Shown: piece after piece, positions 14,585 through 23,565 of the stretch
Layout: every line of letters begins with the position of its first letter
Position numbering within the stretch: position 1 is the stretch's first letter
Origin: Streptomyces sp. WAC06614
GTDB lineage: Bacteria; Actinomycetota; Actinomycetes; Streptomycetales; Streptomycetaceae
DNA: 64,000 bases
Assembly (NCBI RefSeq): GCF_003949795.1
Contig: NZ_RPRY01000006.1
Coordinates: forward strand, 1 to 64,000
Direction of reading: 5' to 3'
Translations under genes and position numbers: made by a program
The notes under the pieces: generated by a model
The model's database searches: none
The model's input: only the letters and a program-made list of their open reading frames with translations
What the model was told of the DNA's origin: nothing

Positions 14585-15841
14585 TTATCCGAAGAAGTTC
14601 CGTACGTGCTCCAGCCCGGCGACCAGCGCGTCGACGTCGGCCGGAGAGGAGTACAGATAGAACGACGCTCGCGTGGTCGCGGGAATTCCGTACCGCAGGC
14701 AGACCGGGCGGGCGCAGTGGTGGCCGACCCGGACGGCGATGCCCTGCTCGTCCAGGACCTGGCCGACGTCGTGCGGGTGGATGTCGCCCAGCACGAAGGA
14801 GATCGCCGCGCCGCGGTCCTCGGCCGTGGTGGGGCCGATGATCCGCAGGTCGGGCACCTCCTGGAGGCGCTTCACCGCGTACTCGGTGATCGCGTGCTCG
14901 TGCGCGGCGATCTTGTCCATGCCGATCGAGGTCAGATAGTCCACGGCCGCGCCGAGGCCGACGGCCTGGGCGATCGGGGGCGTACCGGCCTCGAACTTGT
15001 GCGGCGCCGGGGCGTACGTGGAGGAGTGCATCGAGACGGTCTCGATCATCTCGCCGCCACCGAGGAACGGGGGCAGGTCCTCCAGCAGCTCCTGGCGGCC
15101 CCAGAGCACGCCGATGCCGGTCGGGCCGCACATCTTGTGGCCGGTGAAGGCCACGAAGTCGGCGCCGAGCTCCTGCACGTCGATCGGCATGTGCGGGACG
15201 GCCTGGGAGGCGTCGATCAGGACCAGCGCGCCGACCTCCTGGGCGCGGCGCACGATGGCCTCGACCGGGTTGACGGTGCCCAGGATGTTGGAGACCAGCA
15301 CGAAGGAGACGATCTTCGTCTTCTCGGTGATGACCTCTTCGATGTTCGACAGGTCCAGGCGGCCGTCGTCGGTGAGGCCGAACCACTTCAGCTTCGCGCC
15401 GGTGCGCTGCGCGAGCAGCTGCCACGGGACGATGTTGGAGTGGTGCTCCATCTCCGTGATGACGATCTCGGTCTCACGGTCGACCCGGTAGGGCTCGTCG
15501 GCCCAGCCGAGCATGTTCGCGACCAGGTTGAGCGACTCCGAGGCGTTCTTGGTGAAGATCACCTCGTCGCGGCTGGGCGCGTTGATGAAGGTGGCGATCT
15601 TGTCGCGGGCACCTTCGTACAGTGCCGTGGCCTCCTCGGCGAGCACGTGCACGCCGCGGTGGACGTTGGCGTTGTGCCGCTCGTAGTACGCGTTCAGGGC
15701 GTCGAGCACCTGGCGCGGCTTCTGCGAGGTCGCGGCGTTGTCCAGGTAGACGATCTTCTTCCCGTCGTGGACCACACGATCCAGCAGGGGGAAGTCCTTG
15801 CGGATCGCCTCGATGTCGAGGAGGCCAGGCAGCTGTGTCAC
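14585..15841 (-). CDS. sufS: Cysteine desulfurase SufS
   Basis: 418 aa, a PLP-dependent group II desulfurase that takes sulfur from L-cysteine for Fe-S assembly. Lys236 in FTGHKMCGPTG binds PLP and Cys376 in RVGHHCARPVC carries the persulfide. YLDNAATSQKP near the N-terminus is characteristic of SufS/CsdA. Full length. The ATG overlaps the sufC stop by 4 nt (15838-15841), indicating coupled translation within the operon. Confidence 0.96.
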   Translation of the reverse strand: MTQLPGLLDIEAIRKDFPLLDRVVHDGKKIVYLDNAATSQKPRQVLDALNAYYERHNANVHRGVHVLAEEATALYEGARDKIATFINAPSRDEVIFTKNASESLNLVANMLGWADEPYRVDRETEIVITEMEHHSNIVPWQLLAQRTGAKLKWFGLTDDGRLDLSNIEEVITEKTKIVSFVLVSNILGTVNPVEAIVRRAQEVGALVLIDASQAVPHMPIDVQELGADFVAFTGHKMCGPTGIGVLWGRQELLEDLPPFLGGGEMIETVSMHSSTYAPAPHKFEAGTPPIAQAVGLGAAVDYLTSIGMDKIAAHEHAITEYAVKRLQEVPDLRIIGPTTAEDRGAAISFVLGDIHPHDVGQVLDEQGIAVRVGHHCARPVCLRYGIPATTRASFYLYSSPADVDALVAGLEHVRNFFG

Positions 15842-16602
15842 GCGGTCGCGCCACCCTTCACGTACTTGTCGTAGCCCTCGGCCTCCAGCTGGTCGGCGAG
15901 CTCGGCGCCGCCGGACTCGGCGATGCGGCCGTTCGCGAAGACGTGCACGAAGTCGGGCTTGATGTAGCGCAGGATGCGCGTGTAGTGGGTGATCAGCAGG
16001 GTGCCGACCTCACCGGTCTCGCGGACGCGGTTGACGCCCTCGGAGACGATGCGCAGCGCGTCGACGTCCAGGCCGGAGTCGGTCTCGTCGAGGATCGCGA
16101 TCTTCGGCTTGAGGAGCTCCAGCTGGAGGATCTCGTGGCGCTTCTTCTCACCGCCGGAGAAGCCCTCGTTGACGTTGCGCTCGGCGAAGGCCGGGTCCAT
16201 GGAGAGACGCTCCATGGCCTCCTTGACCTCCTTCACCCAGGTGCGCAGCTTGGGGGCCTCGCCGCGGACGGCCGTGGCCGAGGTCCGCAGGAAGTTGGAG
16301 ACCGAGACACCGGGGACCTCGACCGGGTACTGCATGGCCAGGAAGACACCGGCGCGGGCGCGCTCGTCGACGGACATCTCCAGGACGTCCTCGCCGTCGA
16401 GGGTCACGGTGCCACCGGTGACGGTGTACTTCGGGTGACCGGCGAGCGAGTACGCCAGGGTGGACTTGCCGGAGCCGTTGGGGCCCATGATGGCGTGCGT
16501 CTCGCCCTGCTTGACGGTCAGGTCGACGCCCTTGAGGATCTCGCGGGAGCCGTTCTCCGTCTCGACGGAAACGCGCAGGTCGTTGATTTCAAGCGTTGCC
16601 AT
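15838..16602 (-). CDS. sufC: Fe-S cluster assembly ATPase SufC
   Basis: 254-aa ABC-type ATPase without membrane segments. Walker A is GPNGSGKST, the signature is SGGEKKRHEILQ and Walker B runs into ILDETDSGLDVDALR. SufC binds SufB and SufD and drives the conformational change needed for cluster assembly on the scaffold. It lies 7 nt downstream of the Rieske gene and overlaps sufS. Confidence 0.96.
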   Translation of the reverse strand: MATLEINDLRVSVETENGSREILKGVDLTVKQGETHAIMGPNGSGKSTLAYSLAGHPKYTVTGGTVTLDGEDVLEMSVDERARAGVFLAMQYPVEVPGVSVSNFLRTSATAVRGEAPKLRTWVKEVKEAMERLSMDPAFAERNVNEGFSGGEKKRHEILQLELLKPKIAILDETDSGLDVDALRIVSEGVNRVRETGEVGTLLITHYTRILRYIKPDFVHVFANGRIAESGGAELADQLEAEGYDKYVKGGATA

Positions 16603-16609
16603 GGGTGCC

Positions 16610-16927
16610 TCAGGACTCCTGGGTGAGGGAGACGAGCACGTCGTCCCCTTCGATCTTTACGGGGTATACGGGGACGGGGCGCGTCGCGGGGAGGCCGGAC
16701 GGCTTGCCGGTGCGCAGGTCGAAGCTGGAGCCGTGCAGCCAGCACTCGATCATGCAGTCTTCGACCTCGCCCTCCGAGAGCGAGACGTTCGCGTGCGAGC
16801 AGATGTCGTGGATCGCGAACACCTCCCCCTCGGTGGAGACGACGGACACCGGCGTGCCGTCGAGTTCCACCCGCTTGGGGGTGTTCTCCTCCAGCTCGCT
16901 CAGCGTGCAGGCCTTGACGTAGGTCAT
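16610..16927 (-). CDS. Rieske-type [2Fe-2S] ferredoxin in the suf operon
   Basis: 105 aa with a complete Rieske cluster motif: Cys43-X-His45 (CSHANVSL) and Cys62-X2-His65 (CWLHGSSFD). This is the non-heme dioxygenase-ferredoxin kind. The gene sits between sufD and sufC, overlapping the sufD stop by 1 nt. It has no adjacent oxygenase, so a role in supplying electrons or sensing redox during cluster assembly is likely. This gene is a standard part of actinobacterial suf operons, but its exact role is not established. Confidence 0.93.
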   Translation of the reverse strand: MTYVKACTLSELEENTPKRVELDGTPVSVVSTEGEVFAIHDICSHANVSLSEGEVEDCMIECWLHGSSFDLRTGKPSGLPATRPVPVYPVKIEGDDVLVSLTQES

Positions 16928-18105
16928 CAGACGGACGCCTCGAGCTCTGCCTCGATCTTGGAGATCAGGCGCTCCTCGATGTCGGCGACACCGATCTGCT
17001 GGACGAGCTCGGCGAAGAAGCCGCGCACGACCAGGCGGCGGGCCTCGTGGGCCGGGATGCCACGGGCCTGGAGGTAGAACAGCTGCTCGTCGTCGAAGCG
17101 GCCGGTCGCCGAGGCGTGGCCGGCGCCGACGATCTCGCCGGTCTCGATCTCCAGGTTCGGCACCGAGTCGACCCGCGCGCCGTCCGTGAGGACCAGGTTG
17201 CGGTTCATCTCGTAGGTGTCGGTGCCCTCGGCGGTCTTCTCGATGAGGACGTCACCGATCCACACCGCGTGCGCGGCCTCGCCCTGCAGCGCGCCCTTGT
17301 AGACCACGTTGGACTTGCAGTGCGGGGCGTCGTGGGTGACCAGGAGGCGGTGCTCCTGGTGCTGGCCGGCGTCGGTGAAGTACAGGCCGAGCAGCTCGGC
17401 CTCGCCGCCGGGGCCGGCGTAGCGTACGCGCGGGTGCAGGCGGACGACGTCGCCGCCGAAGGTGACGACGACCGACTTGAAGCTCGCGTCGCGGCCGACC
17501 AGCGCGTTGTGCTGGGAGCAGTGGACGGCGGTGTCGTCCCAGTCCTGGATGGAGACGACGGTCACCTTGGCGCCGTCGCCGACGAGGAAGTCGACGTTGG
17601 CGGCGCGGACGCCGTCACCGGTGTGGTCGATGACGATGACGGCCTCGGCGAAGGCCTGCACGTCGAAGACGGTGTGCCCGAAGGTGGTGCCGCCCTCGCC
17701 GTGCAGCGAGACGCGCACCGGCTCGGTGAGGACCGACTCCTTGGGCACGGTGACGACCGTGGCCTTGGCGAACGACGAGAAGGCCTGGGCGGCGATCCGG
17801 TCGACCGGGGTGCCGGCCTTGCCGATGCGCGCGTCGCCGCGCTCGACGGTCTCGACCGTGACGCCCTCGGGAGCGTCGATCTGGGCCTTCATCGTGCCGT
17901 TGGCGATCGCGGTGCCGTCGTGGAGGCCGCGCAGCCGCTCCAGGGGAGTGAAGCGCCACTCCTCCTCCCGGCCGTGCGGCACGGGGAAGTCGGCCACGTC
18001 GAAGGACGGGGGCGCGCTCATCCGGGTGGCGACGGTGGACTCGGCGGCCACCGCGATCGATCCGGCGGTGGTGGATCCCACCGGGTTGTTCTGAGCCTCA
18101 GCCAT
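16927..18105 (-). CDS. sufD: Fe-S cluster assembly protein SufD
   Basis: 392 aa, the SufB paralogue in the SufBC2D scaffold. The core is a right-handed beta-helix with no catalytic motif of its own. The C-terminal region (ATGRFDDEQLFYLQARGIPAHEARRLVVRGFFAELVQQI) is the conserved SufB/SufD signature. The N-terminus (FPVPHGREEEWRFTPLERL) is typical of SufD. It follows sufB after 102 nt that contain a strong hairpin, and is followed by the Rieske gene with a 1-nt overlap. Confidence 0.95.
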   Translation of the reverse strand: MAEAQNNPVGSTTAGSIAVAAESTVATRMSAPPSFDVADFPVPHGREEEWRFTPLERLRGLHDGTAIANGTMKAQIDAPEGVTVETVERGDARIGKAGTPVDRIAAQAFSSFAKATVVTVPKESVLTEPVRVSLHGEGGTTFGHTVFDVQAFAEAVIVIDHTGDGVRAANVDFLVGDGAKVTVVSIQDWDDTAVHCSQHNALVGRDASFKSVVVTFGGDVVRLHPRVRYAGPGGEAELLGLYFTDAGQHQEHRLLVTHDAPHCKSNVVYKGALQGEAAHAVWIGDVLIEKTAEGTDTYEMNRNLVLTDGARVDSVPNLEIETGEIVGAGHASATGRFDDEQLFYLQARGIPAHEARRLVVRGFFAELVQQIGVADIEERLISKIEAELEASV

Positions 18106-18167
18106 GGCTGTCGTCTTGCTCTCTTCCTGCGTCGTGCGTCGATGGGGCCTTGCGTGCTGCGGGGAGC

Positions 18168-18194
18168 GGGGGCCGGACCGTACGGCCGGCCCCC
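18168..18194 (-). other. Intercistronic hairpin between sufB and sufD
   Basis: A perfect 9-bp GC stem (18168-18176 with 18186-18194) and a 9-nt loop lie 13 nt after the sufB stop. Because sufD has no clear promoter, the hairpin may cause partial termination or protect processed sufB mRNA. Confidence 0.55.
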
Positions 18195-18207
18195 GGGGGG
18201 GTCGGGA

Positions 18208-19623
18208 CTAGCCGACCGCGCCCTCCATCTGCAGCTCGATCAGCCGGTTGAGCTCCAGCGCGTACTCCATGGGCAGCTCCTTCGCGATGGGCTCGACGAA
18301 GCCGCGCACGATCATGGCCATGGCCTCGAACTCGGTCATGCCGCGCTGCATCAGGTAGAAGAGCTGGTCGTCGGAGACCTTGGAGACGGTGGCCTCGTGG
18401 CCCATGGTCACGTCGTCCTCGCGGACGTCCACGTACGGGTACGTGTCCGAGCGGGAGATCGTGTCCACGAGCAGGGCGTCGCAGAGCACGTTGCTCTTCG
18501 AGCCGGGGGCACCCTCGCCGATCTCGACCAGGCCGCGGTAGGAGGTACGGCCGCCGCCCCGCGCCACCGACTTGGAGACGATGTTGGAAGAGGTGTTCGG
18601 CGCCATGTGGACCATCTTGGAGCCGGCGTCCTGGTGCTGGCCCTCGCCCGCGAAGGCGATGGACAGGGTCTCGCCCTTGGCGTGCTCGCCCATCAGGTAG
18701 ACGGCCGGGTACTTCATGGTGACCTTGGAACCGATGTTGCCGTCGATCCACTCCATGGTCGCGCCCTCGTACGCCACGGCGCGCTTGGTGACCAGGTTGT
18801 AGACGTTGTTCGACCAGTTCTGGATGGTCGTGTAGCGGCAGCGGCCGCCCTTCTTCACGATGATCTCGACCACGGCGCTGTGCAGCGAGTCCGAGGAGTA
18901 GATCGGGGCGGTACAGCCCTCGACGTAGTGGACGTAGGCGTCCTCGTCGACGATGATCAGCGTCCGCTCGAACTGGCCCATGTTCTCGGTGTTGATCCGG
19001 AAGTAGGCCTGGAGCGGGATCTCGACGTGCACGCCCTTCGGCACGTAGATGAACGAGCCACCGGACCACACGGCGGTGTTCAGCGAGGCGAACTTGTTGT
19101 CGCCGACCGGGATGACGGTGCCGAAGTACTCCTTGAAGAGCTCCTCGTGCTCCTTGAGCGCGGTGTCGGTGTCGACGAAGATGACGCCCTGCTCCTCCAG
19201 GTCCTCGCGGATCTGGTGGTAGACGACCTCGGACTCGTACTGGGCCGCGACACCGGCGACGAGGCGCTGCTTCTCCGCCTCCGGGATGCCGAGCTTGTCG
19301 TAGGTGTTCTTGATGTCCTCGGGCAGTTCCTCCCAGGAAGCGGCCTGCTTCTCGGTGGAACGCACGAAGTACTTGATGTTGTCGAAGTCGATGCCGGAGA
19401 GGTCGGAGCCCCAGGTCGGCATGGGCTTCTTGTCGAAGAGCTTCAGGCCCTTGAGGCGGAGCTTCAGCATCCACTCGGGCTCGTTCTTCTTGGCGGAGAT
19501 GTCGCGGACGACGTCCTCGTTCAAGCCTCGCTTGGCCGCGGCCCCGGCCTCGTCGGAGTCGGCCCAGCCGTACTCGTACTTGCCCAGACCCTCGAGCTCA
19601 GGGTGAGCAGTCTCCGTGGTCAT
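18208..19623 (-). CDS. sufB: Fe-S cluster assembly protein SufB
   Basis: 471 aa, the main scaffold subunit on which new clusters are built. Typical SufB stretches are [21 protein letters not shown] near the N-terminus, [30 protein letters not shown] in the middle and [31 protein letters not shown] at the end. The ATG at 19623 is preceded by GGGAGGAA and overlaps the sufR stop (ATGA, 19620-19623). This shows that regulator and scaffold are translated together. The longer frame to 19791 is inside sufR and is rejected. Confidence 0.96.
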   Translation of the reverse strand: MTTETAHPELEGLGKYEYGWADSDEAGAAAKRGLNEDVVRDISAKKNEPEWMLKLRLKGLKLFDKKPMPTWGSDLSGIDFDNIKYFVRSTEKQAASWEELPEDIKNTYDKLGIPEAEKQRLVAGVAAQYESEVVYHQIREDLEEQGVIFVDTDTALKEHEELFKEYFGTVIPVGDNKFASLNTAVWSGGSFIYVPKGVHVEIPLQAYFRINTENMGQFERTLIIVDEDAYVHYVEGCTAPIYSSDSLHSAVVEIIVKKGGRCRYTTIQNWSNNVYNLVTKRAVAYEGATMEWIDGNIGSKVTMKYPAVYLMGEHAKGETLSIAFAGEGQHQDAGSKMVHMAPNTSSNIVSKSVARGGGRTSYRGLVEIGEGAPGSKSNVLCDALLVDTISRSDTYPYVDVREDDVTMGHEATVSKVSDDQLFYLMQRGMTEFEAMAMIVRGFVEPIAKELPMEYALELNRLIELQMEGAVG

Positions 19624-20381
19624 GCGGGGTTCCTCCCGGCCGTGCTTGCAGATGCTGATGTGTCGGTCTGTGCTGTGCCCGCGCTTCGCGGAATGAACGT
19701 CGTGCACACCCCGTCGCCGTGGGCGATCGTGGCGAGACGCTGCACATGGGTCCCCAGCAGGCGGGAGAAGACCTCGGTCTCCGCCTCGCACAGCTGCGGG
19801 AACTGCTCGGCGACGTGGGCGACCGGGCAGTGGTGCTGGCAGAGCTGTTCTCCGCTGTGCGGACCGGGAGCGCTCTTCGCCGTAGCAGCGTACCCGTCCG
19901 CGGTCAACGCCTTGGCCAGGGCCTCGGTGCGCTCCGCAGGGCCCGCCGCGTCGACCGCCCGGCGGTAGACCTCCGCCTGACCGGCCAGCCGGGCCCGGGC
20001 GAACGCCGCGACCGCGGCCTCGCCCTGCTCGCCGCCGCCGGCGGACTGCGCGATCCAGCTCAGGGCGTCCACGGCCAGCGAGTCGTAGGACTGGTCGAAG
20101 GCGTCGCGGCCGCAGTCGGTGAGCGCGAAGACCTTGGCGGGGCGGCCCCGGGTGCGCGCTCCGTACACGCGCTGCTCACGCGGGGCGACCACGTCGTCGG
20201 CGACGAGCGCGTCGAGGTGGCGGCGGACGGCGGCCTGGGTGAGGCCGAGACGCTTGGCGAGATCGGCGACGGTGGACGGACCGTGGTCCAGGATCGACCG
20301 CGCGACCCGGTTGCGGGTGGACCGCTCCCCGGTCGCGAGTTCCCCCTGGGGGGTCTCGATCAGCCGTTCGCCGTTTTTCAC
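19620..20381 (-). CDS. sufR: SufR-type Fe-S-sensing repressor of the suf operon
   Basis: 253 aa with an N-terminal winged helix ([20 protein letters not shown], then [20 protein letters not shown]). A cysteine-rich region follows, with Cys181, Cys185 and Cys198 ([20 protein letters not shown]3-C-X12-C) and a further Cys226. These residues are the expected ligands of the sensory cluster. SufR represses suf when its cluster is intact and releases it on cluster loss. The start is GTG 20381, which touches a CAAC-N6-GTTG palindrome, so autorepression is expected. It is the first gene of the operon and overlaps sufB. Confidence 0.93.
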   Translation of the reverse strand: MKNGERLIETPQGELATGERSTRNRVARSILDHGPSTVADLAKRLGLTQAAVRRHLDALVADDVVAPREQRVYGARTRGRPAKVFALTDCGRDAFDQSYDSLAVDALSWIAQSAGGGEQGEAAVAAFARARLAGQAEVYRRAVDAAGPAERTEALAKALTADGYAATAKSAPGPHSGEQLCQHHCPVAHVAEQFPQLCEAETEVFSRLLGTHVQRLATIAHGDGVCTTFIPRSAGTAQTDTSASASTAGRNPA

Positions 20382-20394
20382 AACGCCATTGTTG
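20381..20394. promoter_or_regulatory. SufR operator CAAC-N6-GTTG
   Basis: CAAC (20381-20384), six bases and GTTG (20391-20394) lie directly at the sufR start codon. This is exactly the motif I recall as described for the Streptomyces avermitilis SufR. The overlap with the start implies a very short or absent 5' leader. Confidence 0.75.
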
Positions 20395-20606
20395 CGTAAT
20401 TAGCCGAGCCCCGACAAGCCGTGACGGACGCCACCCACGGTGTCCTCCATCACTAAGGGTTACCTAATCTGTCGACGCAGAGTCACGACGCGGACGGCGC
20501 TGCGCGGTCCTCCCAGGCCAGGGGCGGTGCCGGGAGGGCCCCGGGATCGCGCCGGGACCCCGGGGCGATCCCTTCCCCGGGCCGAAGGCGCCCTTCCCCG
20601 GCTCCG

Positions 20607-20612
20607 TAGACT
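20607..20612 (+). promoter_or_regulatory. -10 box TAGACT of a leaderless ABC transporter transcript
   Basis: TAGACT ends 7 nt before the ATG at 20620, and there is no ribosome binding site in between. This spacing places transcription start at or next to the A of ATG. Confidence 0.5.
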
Positions 20613-20619
20613 CACCCGC

Positions 20620-21546
20620 ATGAGCAACGACCCCGCCGTGGAGATCCGCGGACTGGTGAAGCGCTACGGCACCAAGACCGCGGTGGACGGCCTGGACCTC
20701 GTCGTCCCGAGGTCCGCGGTGACGGCGGTCCTCGGACCCAACGGCGCGGGCAAGACCACCACGGTCGAGACCTGCGAGGGCTACCGCCGGCCCGACGCCG
20801 GCACCGTCCGGGTCCTCGGGCTCGACCCCGTCGCCGACGCCTCCGCCCTGCGGCCCCGCGTCGGGGTGATGCTCCAGTCCGGCGGCGTCTACTCCGGCGC
20901 CCGCGCCGTCGAGATGCTGCGCCACATGGCCTCCCTGTACGCCGACCCGCTCGACGTCGACCCGCTGGTGGAGCGGCTCGGCCTCGGCAGCTGCGGCCGG
21001 ACCCCCTACCGCCGGCTCTCCGGCGGCCAGCAGCAGCGGCTCTCCCTGGCCATGGCCGTGGTCGGCCGCCCCGAGCTGGTCTTCCTGGACGAGCCCACGG
21101 CCGGGCTCGACCCGCAGGCCCGCCGCGCCACCTGGGAGCTGGTCCGGGAGCTGCGCGCCGACGGGGTCACCGTCGTCCTCACCACGCACCACATGGACGA
21201 GGCCGAGCAGCTCGCCGACGAGGTCGCCGTCGTGGACGCCGGCAAGGTCATCGCCCACGGCAGCCCCGAGCAGCTCTGCCGCGGCGGCGCCGAGAACACC
21301 CTGCGCTTCACCGGCCGCCCCGGCCTCGACCTCGCCTCCCTGCTCAAGGCCCTGCCCGACGGCACCCAGGCCGCCGAGCTGACCCCGGGCGCGTACCGCG
21401 TCACCGGGGACGTCGACCCGCAGATGCTGGCCACCGTCGCCTCCTGGTGCGCCCAGCACGGCGTCCTGCCGGACAGCCTCTCGGTGGAGCGGCACACCCT
21501 GGAGGACGTCTTCCTCGAACTCACGGGCAAGGAGCTGCGCGGATGA
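20620..21546 (+). CDS. ABC transporter ATP-binding protein (DrrA-like)
   Basis: 308 aa. Walker A is GPNGAGKTTT, the signature LSGGQQQRLSLAMA and Walker B LVFLDEPTAGLDPQ, followed by the switch His in LTTHHMDEAEQ. The C-terminal 90 residues are the extension usual for DrrA/CcmA-type exporters that pair with ABC-2 permeases. The ATG at 20620 starts the conserved part; the frame extends to 20440 but without supporting signals. It overlaps the permease gene by 4 nt. Substrate unknown. Confidence 0.9.
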   Translation: MSNDPAVEIRGLVKRYGTKTAVDGLDLVVPRSAVTAVLGPNGAGKTTTVETCEGYRRPDAGTVRVLGLDPVADASALRPRVGVMLQSGGVYSGARAVEMLRHMASLYADPLDVDPLVERLGLGSCGRTPYRRLSGGQQQRLSLAMAVVGRPELVFLDEPTAGLDPQARRATWELVRELRADGVTVVLTTHHMDEAEQLADEVAVVDAGKVIAHGSPEQLCRGGAENTLRFTGRPGLDLASLLKALPDGTQAAELTPGAYRVTGDVDPQMLATVASWCAQHGVLPDSLSVERHTLEDVFLELTGKELRG

Positions 21547-22310
21547 GCGCCGGTACGTTCACCCCCCGGCCGGGCGCGGCCCCGGTGTCCCGCATGATCG
21601 CGGCGCAGACGGCCCTGGAGACCCGGATGCTGCTGCGCAACGGGGAGCAGCTGCTGCTGACCGTGATCATCCCCGCGCTGCTGCTGGTGCTCTTCTCGGC
21701 GGTGGACATCGTGGACACCGGGGCGGGCAGGTCCGTGGACTTCCTGGCTCCCGGCGTGCTCGCGCTGGCCGTGCTGTCCACCGCCTTCACCGGCCAGGCC
21801 ATCGCCACCGGCTTCGACCGCCGCTACGGCGTGCTCAAGCGGCTCGGCGCCTCGCCGCTGCCGCGCCGGGCGCTGCTGACCGCCAAGACCCTGTCGGTGC
21901 TGGTCACCGAGGTGCTCCAGGTGGCGCTGCTCACGGTGATCGCACTGGCGCTGGGCTGGTCCCCGCAGGGGAACCCGCTCGCGGTCGCCGCGCTGCTGCT
22001 GCTGGGCACGGCCGCCTTCTCCGGGCTCGGGCTGCTGATGGCGGGCACCCTCAAGGCCGAGGTGACGCTGGCCGCCGCCAACCTGGTGTTCCTGCTGCTG
22101 CTGGTCGGCGGCGGGGTGATCGTGCCGCTGGAGAAGTTCCCCGACGCGGTCCGCGCGGCCCTGGAGCTGCTGCCGATCTCCGCCCTGTCCCACGGCCTGC
22201 GCGAGGTGCTCCAGCACGGCGCGGCGCTGCCCCTGCGGGACCTGGCCGTGCTGGCCGGCTGGACGGTGGCCGGGCTGGGCGCCGCCGCCCGCTTCTTCCG
22301 CTGGGAGTGA
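21543..22310 (+). CDS. ABC-2 type permease
   Basis: 255 aa with six predicted membrane helices. The N-terminal part RMIAAQTALETRMLLRNGEQ and the segment GFDRRYGVLKRLGASPLPRR between helices 2 and 3 are typical of ABC-2 exporter permeases. The latter is the coupling helix that meets the ATPase. The start codon overlaps the ATPase stop (ATGA at 21543-21546). Together they form a dimeric exporter of unknown substrate, placed divergently from the suf operon. Confidence 0.88.
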   Translation: MSAGTFTPRPGAAPVSRMIAAQTALETRMLLRNGEQLLLTVIIPALLLVLFSAVDIVDTGAGRSVDFLAPGVLALAVLSTAFTGQAIATGFDRRYGVLKRLGASPLPRRALLTAKTLSVLVTEVLQVALLTVIALALGWSPQGNPLAVAALLLLGTAAFSGLGLLMAGTLKAEVTLAAANLVFLLLLVGGGVIVPLEKFPDAVRAALELLPISALSHGLREVLQHGAALPLRDLAVLAGWTVAGLGAAARFFRWE

Positions 22311-22383
22311 ATCCCTTCCGCCCGCCGCGCCTTCGGCGTCAGGATGGAAGCCTGACCACACGAGGGTGACGCCGGGGGGCGGC

Positions 22384-23532
22384 ATGGCGGGGCGTGAGGC
22401 CGTTCTACGGCTGGACGAGAGGTGGGCGAGGATCCGCGCGGGGGCCGGGCACGTGGCGCCGGAGGAGGCGGCACGGCTGCTCGACGAGCTGATCGCGGCG
22501 CTGCGGGAGCCGGCCCGGACCGACCCGGACTTCGCCGCGCGGCTGGGACTGCGGCTGGGCGACCTGGCGGCCCGGCGGTTCGCCGCGGGAGACCGGGCCG
22601 GGGCGCTGTCCGCCGTCGAGGAGGCCCTGCACCACGCCCAGCAGGCCGCCGGGCACCGGCCCGAGTACGCCCGCTGGTACGCCCGCGGCCTGATCAACCA
22701 GGGGGTGTGGCTGGCCTGGCCGCTCAGCGACGAGCGGCGGCTGCCCCGGCACCCGCTGGGCCCGGCCGCCCAGGAGGGCCCGGGCCCCATGGAGCGGGCC
22801 GCCGGCGAACGGGCCCGGGACGTCACCCGCGCCGCGGTCGAGATCTGGGCGGGCCTGGACCAGAGCGACCCCGCCAACCACCGCGGCCTCGCCCAGGCCA
22901 AGGTCTTCCTCGGCGACCGGCTCGCCGAGCTGGGCCAGGCGGAGCAGGCGACGGCCTGGGCGGTGGACGCGGAGGGCGACTTCCGCCGGCTGCTCCAGGC
23001 CAGCGAGGACCCGCAGGTCCTGCAGGAGTCCGAGGAGGCCCTCGCCCACCTCGGCCGTCAGCTCCAGCTGCGGCTGCGCTACCTGTCGTTCGAGTCGCTG
23101 GTCAACCTGCGGGTGGGCGGCCTGCTGCCCGAACGGCTGCTCCCCCAGGCCGTGGTCGCCGCCCGGATCCAGGGGGTGGCCCCGGGGGACATGGCCGCGC
23201 TGCTCCGGCTGGACCCGGAGGACGTGGACACCATGCTCGACGTCACCCCGTGGCTCGCGGTCTGGCGGTTCGACGTCCGCGGCCCGGACGGACTCTGGCA
23301 GCCCCGCCCGCACCCCTGGCACGGCGCCGCCGAGGTGCGCAACCGGACAGCGGCGGACGTAGGGGGCGAACTGCTGCGCGGCTTCATGGAGTCCGCCGAC
23401 TGCCCCGGCCCGGGCGGCTCTTGGCGGCTGCACGTGTGGTGGCAGGAGGAAGCGGACCCGGCCGCGGCCCGGTTCCGCCAGCTCGTGGGCCCCGAGGCGG
23501 CGGGCCCGACACCGGGGAGCACCCCCTCGTGA
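22384..23532 (+). CDS. Conserved hypothetical protein, helical repeat-like
   Basis: About 382 aa, soluble and rich in Ala, Leu, Glu and Arg. The first 240 residues are regularly spaced amphipathic helices (AARRFAAGDRAGALSAVEEALHHAQ is one of them), as in TPR-like folds. The last third contains a different, Trp-rich domain (VTPWLAVWRFDVRGPDGLWQ). No catalytic motif seen. ATG 22384 is chosen; an in-frame GTG at 22366 would add six residues, and neither has a strong ribosome binding site. It sits between the ABC pair and ctaA; function unknown. Confidence 0.7.
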   Translation: MAGREAVLRLDERWARIRAGAGHVAPEEAARLLDELIAALREPARTDPDFAARLGLRLGDLAARRFAAGDRAGALSAVEEALHHAQQAAGHRPEYARWYARGLINQGVWLAWPLSDERRLPRHPLGPAAQEGPGPMERAAGERARDVTRAAVEIWAGLDQSDPANHRGLAQAKVFLGDRLAELGQAEQATAWAVDAEGDFRRLLQASEDPQVLQESEEALAHLGRQLQLRLRYLSFESLVNLRVGGLLPERLLPQAVVAARIQGVAPGDMAALLRLDPEDVDTMLDVTPWLAVWRFDVRGPDGLWQPRPHPWHGAAEVRNRTAADVGGELLRGFMESADCPGPGGSWRLHVWWQEEADPAAARFRQLVGPEAAGPTPGSTPS

Positions 23533-23559
23533 AACTTTGCACAAGGCGCCACCTACGAT
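23530..23559 (+). promoter_or_regulatory. Leaderless promoter of ctaA (TGAAAC-N18-TACGAT)
   Basis: TGAAAC (23530-23535), an 18-nt spacer and TACGAT (23554-23559) lie 6 nt before the GTG start. The promoter overlaps the end of the preceding gene by 3 nt. Confidence 0.55.
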
Positions 23560-23565
23560 AGGGGC

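Noticed and set aside
16610-16927. Rieske ferredoxin as part of an aromatic dioxygenase
   Set aside because: No oxygenase or reductase subunit is adjacent, and the gene overlaps sufD in the suf operon, where such ferredoxins are normally found.
20451-20480. Iron-box-like sequence (GGTTACCTAA) between sufR and the ABC transporter
   Set aside because: Only one half matches the DmdR/DtxR consensus (8 of 10), and the other half matches poorly, so I did not list it as a site.
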